In this document: positions 11,664 through 22,819 of the stretch, piece after piece
Position numbering within the stretch: position 1 is the first letter of the stretch
Layout: the number at the start of each line of letters is the position of its first letter
DNA from: Elymus sibiricus
Taxonomy: Eukaryota; Streptophyta; Magnoliopsida; Poales; Poaceae
Assembly: GCA_039707655.1 (NCBI GenBank)
Contig: CM077665.1
Coordinates: 78,493,954-78,557,953, forward strand
DNA length: 64,000 nucleotides
Reading direction: 5' to 3'
Made by a program: the position numbers and the translations under genes
Notes under the pieces: generated by a model
Told to the model about the DNA's origin: nothing
Seen by the model: the letters and a program-made list of their open reading frames with translations, nothing else
Database searches by the model: none

Positions 11664-14600
11664 TGTCACGCCCAAGATGCGATCATATCCTTATTTTGGC
11701 ACGAGGGCCTCGACAGGGATAGAAGCGCATCTCGTCGTTTCGCAAGAATGGATATCATTACAAGTACATGTAAAGAAGAGATGAGTATATGGAATTGGCT
11801 TACACTCGCCACAAGCTACATCAATATCACATCAATACAACAACATGTCCAAACATCATACAGAAGAGCAGGGTCCGACTACGGACGAAAACAAACGATA
11901 AAATGACATCCATCCTTGCTATCCCAGGCTGCCGCCTGGAACCCATCCTATGATCGAAGAAGAAGAAGAAGAACTTCAAATCAAACAAGCATCGCGCTCA
12001 CGTCAAATCATCGCATTACCTGTACCTGCAACTGTTGTTGTAGTAATCTGTGAGCCACGGGGACTCAGCAATCTCATTTCCAAGGGTATCAAGACTATTA
12101 AAGCTTAATGGGTGAGGTAAGGTTAAGTGGTGACGCTACAGCAAGCGACTAAGCATTTATTTGAGTGGCTAATGATACGTCTCCAACGTATCTATAATTT
12201 TTGATTGTTCCATGCTATTATATTATCTGTTTTGGATGTTTTATATGCATTAATATGCTATTTTATATTATTTTTGGGACTAACCTATTAATCTAGAGCC
12301 TAGTGCCAGTTTCTGTTTTTTCCTTGTTTTTGAGTATTGCAGATAAGGAATATTAAACGGAGTCCAAACGGAATAAAATCTTCGGAATAATTTTTCTTGG
12401 ACCAGAAGACATCTACCAAGCTTGGAGACCAAGGCAGGAGAGCCGTCGTGTGGCCACAAGCCACAGGGGCGCGCCCAGGGGGTAGGGCGCGCCCCCCTGG
12501 CTTGTGGGCCCACGGCAGCTCCCCCAACCCTATTTCTCGGCCTATAAATTCACAAATATTCCCTGGATACCAAAGAGAGCCACGAAAACACTTTTCCGCC
12601 GCCAGGAGCCTCGGTTCCCGTGAGATCCAATCTTTGAGCCTTTTCCGGTAATCTGCCGGAGGGGGATACGATCACGGAGGGCATCTACATCAACTCCATT
12701 GCCCCTCCGATGATGCGTGAGTAGTTCACCACAGACCTTCGGGTCCATAGCTAGTAGCTAGATGGCTTCTTCTCTCTCTTTGCTCTTCAATACCATGTTC
12801 TTCATGATCTTCATGGAGATCTATCCAATGTAATACTCTTTTGCGGTGTGTTTGTCGAGATCCGATGAATTGCGGGTTTATGTTCAGATTATCTATGAAT
12901 ATTATTTGAGTCTTTTCTGAATTCTTATATGCATGATTTCATATCTTTGCAAGTCTCTTCGAGTTATTGGTTTGGTTTGGCCAACTAGATTGGTAATTCT
13001 TGCAATGGGAGAAGTGCTTAGTTTTGGGTTCAATCTTGCGGTGTCCTCACCCAGTGACATAGTAGGGGTAGCGAGGCACGTATTGTATTGTTGCCATCGA
13101 GGATAAAAAGATGGGGTTTTCATCATATTGCTTGAGTTTATCCCTCTACATCATGTCATCTTACCTAATGTGTTACTCTGTTCTTCATGAACTTAATACT
13201 CTAGATGCAGGCAGGAGTCGGTCGATGTGTGGAGTAATAGTAGTAGATGCAAAATCGTTTCGGTCTACTTGACACGGACGTGATGCCTATATGCATAATC
13301 ATTGCCTTGGATATCTTCATAATTATTCGCTTTTCTATCAATTGCTCGACAGTAATTTGTTCACCCACAGTAATACTTGCCATCATGAGAGAAGCCTCTA
13401 GTGAAACCTATGGCCCCCGGGTCTATTTTCCATATTATACTTTCAAATCTAAAACCAAAAATACCAAAAATATCTTGCTGCAATCTTTTTACTTTTGTTT
13501 TACTTTCCGTTCAAGCAATCATATCTATCTATCTCTATCAGATCTCATCCTTGCAAGTAACCGTGAAGGGATTGACAACCCCTTTATAGCGTTGGGTGCA
13601 AGTGTTTGATTCTTTGTGTAGGTACATCTATTGGGGACTTGCTTGTATCTCCTACTGGATTGATACCTTGGTTCTCAACAACTGAGGGAAATACTTATCT
13701 ACTTTGCTGCATCACCCGTTCCTCTTCACGGAAACCAACGCATGCTCGAGAAGTAACAGCTAACTTACAAGTACAAGAATAAGGGGGGGATGATTGTCGA
13801 ATAAACGAACGTGAACTAGTAATGATCACTAAGTGATCCTAAACACCTACTTACGGTCAAACATAACCCCACCGTGTTCTCTCTCGGATTAGAAAATTCA
13901 CGAGAAGAGACAGTCACGGTTACGCACACAGTTGGTGTATTTTATTTGAGTTTACTTTAAGTTCGCTATGACCGGGTGTTAAACAAAGTTTCCAAGTTGC
14001 GACGTAACCGCGGGCATGGCTTTCCGAAAGATTTAACCCTGCAGGGGTGCTCCAACTCATCCATCACAAACTAACCACACGCCGCGGGAATAACCTCGAC
14101 CACGAATCTCGTGATCTTCCTAGGCAATTCCACTGGAAAACCGCAACCTCGAGATAGCCCGAAGTATTATCAGAATTCCTCGCGCAAGACATTCGAGAAA
14201 GGTAAAACAAGTCCAGCAAGACCGCCCGACGTGCCGACAATCCCGATAGGAGCCGCGTATCTCGTTCTCAGGGCAAATCGGATGGGTCACACTACGAGTC
14301 AAACCAAACCTCGAGTTTCCCCGCGGTGGCCCCGCAGTCTGCCCATTTTGGACCAACACTCATGAGGAGCACTGGCCCGGGTTGTTGATTAAAGATCCTT
14401 GGGTTAATTACTCCCTATGCAGGTTTATTAGTTATTAGGCAAATGTAGTACCAATGTTGGGCCTTGTCAGACAAGTTTTATCGTAAAACAAAAATCAAGG
14501 GGGTCCCCATAACAACCCCGAGCATGTTAGGAGCGCTCAAATATGGAACATAACACCGGTGCACAAGTAACTAGGGCGGCAAGAGTGGAACAAAACACCG

Positions 14601-17600
14601 AGCAAAAGACCAAGCCTTCCACCCTTTACCAAGTACATATGTGCATTAAATTAAATAGCAATAATATTGTGATATATCAAAATATCTATGTTGGCACATG
14701 GAAACATAGCACCTGCAACTAGCAACGCTATAAGAAGGGCTGAGCAAGCGGTAACACAGCCAAACAATGGTTTGCTAGGATGTGGAGGGGTTAGAGGCTT
14801 ATCATGGCATTTGGAAGGCTTGACAAACAGGTGGTAGGTAGCGAGACAGCGATAGAAACGAGACAACTAGCATGGCAATGATAGTAATGGTATCCAGGGA
14901 AATGATCATCTTGCCTGAGATCCCCCTTGGAAGAAGAACGAATCCATGAAGAAGACGAGCCAACGTAGTCGAACGAATCCTCACACTCCGAACGCTTTCG
15001 GAACTCTATCGAGAAGAAGCAATCCGGAAACACCAATCAACACATGATCAACACCACAACATATGCATGACATGATGCGCAAACACACATGATGCATGTT
15101 ATGCATGACATGACAAAGCACAACAATCAATTCCTACACATTAAGTGAAGCTCAATATGCAACGAGTTGCATATTGACGAAACTCCACATTTGAATTATT
15201 TAGTTCACTCTTGTTTAGGTACACGACAATATTAAATGTTATTAAACATGGCAAGAGGTGAAGCATAAGTAAACTACACATCTAGGCAAGTTTAAATGAG
15301 GCCGGAAACAACATATAGCATTTCCGAAACGACCCCATATGTTAATTTCGAAATTGGTCCAGATCTGAACTAATCATGTTTTATATTTATTAAACAGGAA
15401 AATAAAGTATACCATGCAATTTTACATGTTATTCTAGTCGATTTACATATATGTAACATCTCAAACGGAGCTACGGTCTAAAAGATATGACCTACACAAG
15501 ATTATATGCCATGAATGCAAAATGCATGACAATGACAACCACAAACATACCAAATCATGGATGCAGCAAGATATTATGAAACTACATGAGATTCTAAGCA
15601 AGTTTCATATAGGGCGTGCTCAAAACGGAGCTACGGTTCAACCACAATCACCAATGCAAGATTTTTTTATTTAAAATCTGTCCAAAACAGCAACATGGCA
15701 TTTTGCACACATGAAAACAACAAGTTACAATATTCTAAAATGCACAAACTAAGCATGGGGCAGTAGCATATAACACACACATCATTTCATCTTCACATAT
15801 CATACTCAAAAGAGTCATGGATCACATGGTAGGAAGCTCACAACATGGCAATAAAATATAGCAGGTTATGACTTAGTGAAAATCACAGTTTTTGGCATAG
15901 CAGATTTTCACGAAGGCATATTGGCAGCAATAAAACTATATGCTACAGGTCATATTATGGCATGAAAACTAACAGCATGGTAGTAGACATGATGCACTAC
16001 AATTCATTCCATGGTGGCAAGGTCTAATTATGCATAGAATCATGGCTAGCATCAACACAATATGGCATTATGAAGAAAACAGATTCTCAGACTTGGTGAA
16101 AATTAGAGTAGACATGTGCGGCAGTTTTTAACAGATTGACATATTGAACAACAGAATTAATTATGATGCTAAACCTATTCATGCAAACTATTAGCACAAC
16201 ATGATAGGCAACAACATGCTTAACAAAAGACTCCTTGGTGGCAACCACAAAAGACTCCTAGATCAATAGCAAATCACATGACAACACAGCAACAAAATAT
16301 TACAGATACCAGACTTAGAAATATTTCAGCATCTCAAATCAGCAACATTGGTTAAGCATGTACTCATGATGAAATCTACAGCTAAACACAAGATTCATGG
16401 CATGGCAAACCTATCAACAACAAGTAGACATGGCATACTACAACACACTCCAAAGACTCAACCACAAGGAGGCATGGATTGCTTAATACGAGCACCGCAA
16501 AATGGAACTCTACGTTAACAGATTTCAGTTTTAACATGATGGCAACTTTAGAGCAAGAAAACAACATCTAAACATGGAATATCATGGCAAACAAAAAGAC
16601 CATGGGCTAGTGCACATGTCAAAGGGCATATCTCATGTTCAACAATAATTCATATGATGCAAGGATTAAATCACGCAAAAATAACAAAAGGGCATCATGG
16701 CAAAATGACATGCACACAAATTTACTCAAATGGCAAAACTAATTGCACAGATAAATTCTATGGATTTTTCTACCCCAAAATCATATCTAATATGCATAGG
16801 TTCATGTAGGAAAATATGTCACAATTAATTAGCCAAGTTTATGGCATAAACCTATTAGCAAAGTTATGTATGCAAAATAAATGCAACCAACACATCAAAT
16901 ATTTTTAGCATGCATGAAAAAGGCCTATAAAAATGCTACACATTTTACATGCAAGGTTTGATTAATTCGGATGCACGGTTCAATAATTATGCGCAATGCA
17001 ACAAACATGACATTTACGCAAATTAACAGAAAATGGCATGTAAACATTTTTATCATTTGTGAAAGCGGGACATTGCGAATCTACACGAAATTCTACACGT
17101 TTTGCATATACAAAACATAGGGATCCGGTGCACGGTTATTTAATTATCAACATTTTAAAAACATGCGTTTTTCTGCAATTTAAAAAAAAACGCCAATGGG
17201 CCAAAACTGCTAACCGGTCATAACAAGACTTGAGCGTCAGGTAACTAAAATCCGCACCTAGCGATGGATAGGCAAAGGCGGAGGGGATGGTGCTGGGCTC
17301 ACCAAAGTGGCCATGGGCCGGTCGGAGGCGAGAGGCTGGGCCTTGGGGGTGCGGAGGCGGGCCGAGCGCTGCTGGGCCAAGACGGGGCCCACGCGGGCGT
17401 AGCACGAGCGCACGCCTGGATCGGGGCGGTCATCTCCCTCCTCGACAGGAAGCAACGGCGGCGACGGAAGGCCGCCGGCGGCGCATCCAGGCACGGAGGC
17501 CAGCGGGAGACTTCGGGGACGAGGAGATCCGGCCGGCGGGGCACCGGATCCGGCCGGCACCGGCGGCGAGCCCGTGGCCGACGGGAACCCGAGCGGCAGC

Positions 17601-18537
17601 GAGCTCGAGGCCATGGCGATGGGGAAGGCAGGGAAGCTGCGGCGGCTCTAGCGCGGCGACGTCCGGTGGGCGGCGGCGAGGCGGCGAAGGTTCGCTCCGG
17701 CGGGCGTGGCTGCGGGGCACCGGTGGGGCTCGCCGGCCGGCAGCGGGTCGGGGTCTCCGGCGAGGCCGGCATAGGAGCTCGGGAGAGCTAGGGCACGGGC
17801 GCGGCAGCTTCGGGCCCGGCGGGCCTCAGATGGGCTCGGGCGGGCCCTGCCGGCTGGAGGTGGGAGGACAGGCGCGGTGGAGGCGACACTTGGCGGCGGC
17901 GGCGCACGGATTTCGAGGAAGAGAGAGAGGGGCCAGATTTGGAAGGGGAGGGCCTTCCTTATATAGCAGGGAGGGCTAGGTTATGGGGTTTTTGGGGCGT
18001 TTTCGAGCCCTCCAATTACGATCGGACGGCTCCGGTCGTGGGGGTTAGGTTAGGTGGGTTGTTGGGCTGTGTAGATAGGCTTGGGCTGAGAAGAGAGGGA
18101 AGATGAGGCCCGTGACATGTTTTTTTTTATAAACCGAAAACGTCTGACGAATAAACCGATGACCGCACCGCTACGGTTGACCGTTGGGGTATCAAACGAC
18201 CTCTCATTGCGACGAAATTTGGCAGGCGGTCCACCTACAATATAACAAGACCGCACGCCAACTTTCGACCCAATCCGAGGATATTTTCCGCGCGCTTTTA
18301 AAAACAATATTTCATCGATGCCGCGGGCGCGTGCATGTGTGGTTGGTCTCGAAACGAACAACGACGAGAACGGAGAGAACTGGCAACTACGAACGGATGC
18401 AAGTTTTTCGAAAACGAGGCACGATGCTATGCAGATGATGCGAATGATGCGATGTTGAATGCGACAACCTAATGAATCACACGATGACAATGGAATAAAA
18501 CGGGAATTTTCTGGAGCATCGGTCTCGGGCTGTTACA
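11664..18537 (-). mobile_element. Very long Gypsy-type LTR (Sukkula-like, name tentative)
   Basis: On the minus strand this begins TGTAACAGCCCGAGACC (at 18537) and ends CTTGGGCGTGACA (at 11664), giving TG...CA ends. A primer-binding site follows, so it is a 5' LTR. Without the nested solo LTR and its duplication it is about 5.28 kb, as in the large LTR elements without coding capacity known from Triticeae. The body is AT-rich with many CATGGCA and ACATG words; the part at 17.2-17.9 kb is GC-rich and opens many spurious ORFs. The 3' part of the element is missing. Confidence 0.75.
12173..13758 (+). mobile_element. Solo LTR, Gypsy type, TSD GCTAA
   Basis: A 1586-bp sequence from TGATACGTCTCCAACG to GAAGTAACA, flanked on both sides by GCTAA (12168-12172 and 13759-13763). 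It is an LTR without internal region, left by LTR-LTR recombination. Its start is close to the LTR of the element at 35027. It is inserted in the long LTR. Confidence 0.93.
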
Positions 18538-18540
18538 CCT

Positions 18541-19111
18541 CGACTCTAGGCAGAGTCTAGATTTGGTCCATTAACTTTGAAACCGGACAATTTGCATCCC
18601 CAACTACTAAAACCGGACAAGTGGACACGATTTTGACCAGATTTGGTCTGATTTTCGCCGGTTTTGACTCAAATTCGCGTACTTTCTTCAAATCCATTTG
18701 CTTTTTTCAGGTCCACATACCATTTTCAAGTTCATGTGCTTTTTAAAAATCCGCGTACTTTCTACAAAAGTTCATGAATTTGAAAAAGTACGCGGATTTG
18801 AAAGCAGTACACGAACTTGAAAAAAGTAGGTGGATTTGATGAAAATACGCAAACTAGAAAAAAAGTATGTGGATTTGAAAATAGTGCGGAATTCAAAAAG
18901 ATGTGTGAATTTGTAATTTATACACGAACATGAAGTGCACATATTTGAAAAAAGTACATGAATTTCAAAAGATTCATGGATTTGAAAAAATATACACGTA
19001 TTTGGTCAAAACCTGGGTGAGTCAGCACCAAAACCGCTCAAAGCCGAGACCAGGGATGAACTTGGTCCGGTTTCTATAGTTGAGGATGCAAGTTATCCGG
19101 TTTCAAAGTTA
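18541..19111 (-). repeat. TIR element, copy 2, inverted relative to copy 1
   Basis: Its ends are inverted repeats: TTAACTTTGAAACCGGACAA at 18571 and the complement ending at 19111, similar over roughly 50 bp. Between them are degenerate 20-24 bp units in both orientations. The reverse complement is closely similar to 1-510. It sits directly beside the long LTR and against the broken end of the Harbinger transposase. Confidence 0.75.
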
Positions 19112-19114
19112 CCT

Positions 19115-20121
19115 CCATGTTAGAATGCACTCCGAATGCATTGGAGTACTCCGAATGCCCTACGAGCTTTGGAGTACTCCGAATGCCCTCTCCACATCCT
19201 TCATATCTACTTCTTGCATTGTTGCAAGGTGGCTTTGTTTGTTGTCGTGGGGGATCAAATATGGTCTTCATAAATGCCGCCCACTGAGGATATATACCAT
19301 CGGCAAGGTACTACCCCATGTTGCGGTCTCGACTGTTGACAGTGAAGTTGCACGACGACGATTCTATATTACAAAGTCTCTTAAACACGGGAGATCGCAC
19401 AAGTACATTGATGTCGTTGTAGAACGCGATGTTTGAAAGAAAGCATGACAAATCCACAAGTCATGTGATGCCACTGTTTCCAAAGAACGACAATTGGGGA
19501 AACCTGTTCAGTCTGACCTTGGTACATCCCACATAAACATTTGGGGAAGTTCTTCCGTTGTCGATGCATGCAGTCAATTGAACCAAGCATAACTGAAAAA
19601 CCTCTTACCTCTCCAATAGCCAGTAAGTTTTTTCTGTATCTTGCACGTTTGGTTCTCTCAGATACTCTGCTCCAAACACCTCCACCACGACGCGGGCAAA
19701 CTTAACAATTGTCTTTAGGCATGTGCTCTCCCCAATGCGAACCATCTTACCAACGGCATCAACGGCGGTACTAAGTGCAAGCATGCCATAATAGCGGTGC
19801 ATTTCTTCTTAGCAAAGAAGGGCAGTTCTCCGCAACAATCCCCGGTGAGCTTGAAATAGGGATCATGTGCCTCCACTACTTCCACCACGCGTAAGAACAA
19901 GAGTTTGCCATGTGGAAGCATCAACGAGACCATTCATCAAGGAATCTTCGTCCGGGATTAAAGCAGTCCTTGTAGAGCAACCATGCTCCACAGACCCGAT
20001 CCCGGTTTAGAACTCTTCTCCTGTTGATCGAACCCTTGAAGTTTAGAATGCGCTCCACCTCCCGGTCCATTTCCCGTTGGATGCCCATGATCATCATCAT
20101 CATCTCCGCTTCTCTGTCCAA
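19115..20121 (-). pseudogene. PIF/Harbinger transposase remnant
   Basis: Minus-strand fragments in successive frames match the plant transposon protein family (DDE superfamily 4). In order they include HDPYFKLTGDCCGELPF (about 19880-19830), AVGKMVRIGEST, FGAEYLREPN, MLGSIDCMHRQRKNFPKC (19590 downward), ADGIYPQWAAFMKTI (about 19300-19250) and ERAFGV (about 19190). The frame changes several times and a stop precedes the ADGIYP segment. The C-terminal end is lost where a short tandem repeat of CATTCGGAGTACTCC and then the TIR element begin. It would have acted as a DDE transposase; it cannot now encode one. Confidence 0.85.
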
Positions 20122-20293
20122 ACCAATGAATCGAAGAACTCCTTTTGAATTAATTGACCAGGCTACATCGGTCCATACTCCTCATTCGACGAACCATCTG
20201 AAATCCACCATCTTGCCTACAAAACAATCACAAAAAAATAAAAATTGACGGACTGTTTGGACTACCGTCAGCCATAGCACACAATCCGGATTT

Positions 20294-20542
20294 TTTTTCT
20301 TCGAAATGGCAGTTATCCTGCATTCATTAAGAAGAAAAGAGTTGCTCAGTTAATTAAGGAAACCGAGCAAAAACCAGGTTGTCCGGTTCATTATGGAGAA
20401 CCGGACGAAAACCATCACAACCGCTGGGCGGCACACATAAGAGATCTCACACACACCACTCCAAAGTGGATGAAGCCGAGACCGCACGCAGGCGTCATCG
20501 TCATCATTCCTCCCCTAGAGGCGTCATCGCCATCCCTGGGCG
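20294..20542 (-). mobile_element. Retroposon 3' fragment with 17-bp target duplication
   Basis: A block of about 249 bp flanked by identical GCACACAATCCGGATTT (20277-20293 and 20543-20559). The left end is poly-T followed by CTTCGAAATGGCAGTTA and ATTCATTAAGAAG, the complement of a LINE-type 3' tail common in grasses. So it is a 5'-truncated insertion on the minus strand. The flanking DNA may belong to the Harbinger element. Confidence 0.75.
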
Positions 20543-20559
20543 GCACACAATCCGGATTT

Positions 20560-22200
20560 GATGACTGCGTTTGAATGGCTTTGGCTCCTATCACCGTTTG
20601 CATACACGTCCATGAACATTTGATAATGTGTGTTTTGGTGGGAGTTGCTCTGACTAGACACCCATGACTCAGACCAATCTTCGACTTGGGGTCTTGGACT
20701 GAAATATATTATTGGCTTGTGCATATGCTCGCGCTTCAACATGGCGACACACGCAGACGCGATAACTTTGTGGCCGCAAAATCGTCACGTTGTAAACGAC
20801 CAGGAGAATATATTCACGGCTGTTCCTGTTCCCGTGCCAAAGGGACCGGCGGTCGCGCTGCCCGTGTGGGTGGCCGTGTGCGTGTGGCCCCGCTGACCAA
20901 AAACAACCCGCTCCCGGAGCCGAGCCGAGCCGAGCGCGTGGGTGGCGGTAGGTCGCGCCCCGCGCTGGTTGGTGGCGGTGCCAGTGCGCCCCGCGGTTCG
21001 CAGCTCGCAGCTCGGCTGGGCCACGCCAGGCGGCCGGCGCGGCACCGCACCGCACCGTCCGTGCGCGCCCGCCCGCGGCCACGCGGCCGCCCGACGTCTC
21101 CCGAAGCTCATCGCCGTTGACAAAACGCACGGCTCGCGCGCCGCGTGGCACCGACGACGGCGACGAGAGCGTGCCACCAAAAAACGCCTTTTTCCATTTC
21201 AAGCTCAGGCGGCGGCGCCTCATTTATTCGGCCCGCCGCGTGACGCCGCTACGGTGTGCTGTCGCCGGTGTGCCTGCTTCGCCATCTTTGGCAACAATCC
21301 TTGTTACGTGAACGGGTCGCGCGAGGCCGAACTTCTTCCGGTCACCACCCACGACTTTTGCCTCCACGACGAGTCCTCTTTTCCTTTTTTTTGAACAGGC
21401 CAGGCCAGGCCATGACAAGTCCTTGTTTACTTATTTTTCCCGCGAGAAGAAAGTCCTTGTTTACTTCACTTCGTTTTCTCGTCCCTTCTTGCGCTTCCTA
21501 CTATTCCATTCCACACTGACTGGATTGACATTTGACAAGCAAAACAACGCGGATCGCTTCCCTTCCGTGCATGGAGGCCCGAAGCAAAACATAAACAAAG
21601 AACACGGAAAACAAATGCCAAATCTAAGCCTTGTGCCAAGTGCTGGGCGCCCAAATCCATCGCCACGCATCGTTTACTCCTGCGAACATCTCACGAGGTT
21701 CGCAGGGTGTCTCGAACCTGCTCGGAAAACGACGGTCCGGCGCGTGATCGCGCTCGCAGTGCGCATGGCCGGGGTGGGGGCCGCGGAGCCGGATTTAATC
21801 CGTCTTCTTTCCTTTTCCTGATGGTCCGCTCCAGCTCGCGCACCGCGCGCGCGCCCGCGACAGCGACGGTGAGCGGGCGCGCGCGTCACCCGCTACGTCC
21901 CCGGCGCGACCGGCCCCAACCGGGCCCTCGCCGCGGAAAAGGCGAGGGCGGCGGTGCACCACACGCGGCTCCACGGTGGACGTCCAGAAGGGCCACCCGG
22001 GGCACGACCGTGACGACGCGGTGGCAGCGTGACTGGCGTCGGCGACACGGTCGCCTCCCCTCGCCTCCCCGCGGACGACCTGGCCGTGCCACTCGATCGC
22101 TCGCCAAAGCCAACGCCGAACCCCGCGGGCACCGGTCGTCCCTGTCATTGAAGCGGTCAGCCGCGCACACCACCCCGCCTCCTTCCTCCTCCACCAGCGC
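20560..22200. other. Upstream region of the EDR4-like gene, no gene supported
   Basis: Two very GC-rich blocks (about 20820-21160 and 21740-22190) give long ORFs in several frames on both strands. None shows a domain or consistent exon structure, so they are treated as composition artefacts. The stretch next to 22200 is probably the promoter of the downstream gene. Confidence 0.5.
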
Positions 22201-22208
22201 ATATAAAT
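22201..22208 (+). promoter_or_regulatory. TATA box of the EDR4-like gene
   Basis: ATATAAAT in a GC-rich setting, about 620 bp before the ATG. The leader then contains a UTR intron (donor GTGAGT at 22598, acceptor AG at 22727-22728). Confidence 0.6.
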
Positions 22209-22819
22209 ATTTCTCCGGAGCGCGCGCATCGTTTTACATGAGCTCAGCTGCTCCGTCTCCACTCCATTCCTCGCCATTATTCTATTGCTCTTGCTCGCTC
22301 GCCCAACAGGGACGCGTCTCTCGGCCTCCTCGCCTCCATCACACGTAGTACTACAAGAAGCAGAGCTGCATCGGGCTGCCCGGTCTGGACTCCCGACAGG
22401 CAGTTCACCCGCGACGACCAGCGATATATAGCTTGCTTCCAAGGACTGGATTTGGAGGAACGGCGGCTGAGCTCGATTCCGACGACCAGGGACAGCGGGG
22501 AGGAAGAAGAAGAAGCTGCAAGAGCACGCAAAGCGGGGCGTCTCATCTCGTCTCTGACTCTCGAGTGGGCGCCGAGGGGAAAGCGGGAGATTTTGAGGTG
22601 AGTGGGCGCGCTTTCTGTTAGCTGCCCTCAAGTGCCTCCTGTTCTTCCTCCTTTCCGGAAACAGCAAATTGGAAGAAGAAATTGGTGCCAAAGTGCTAAC
22701 GATTTCATGCTTTCATCTGTCAACGCAGGCGGCGAATTTGATTGATCGATCGACGGCGCCGGGACACGATCACACGACACGACTGCGCCGCGAGTGATGC
22801 TCTGGAGCCTTGTCGGCTC

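Noticed and set aside
17258..17979. Long ORFs on both strands (up to 230 codons) in GC-rich DNA
   Set aside because: They lie inside the long LTR, overlap in several frames and have Arg, Gly and Pro-rich composition without domains.
20669..22691. Several ORFs of 130-300 codons on both strands upstream of the EDR4-like gene
   Set aside because: GC-rich composition opens all frames at once; the last part overlaps the TATA box and leader of the real gene.
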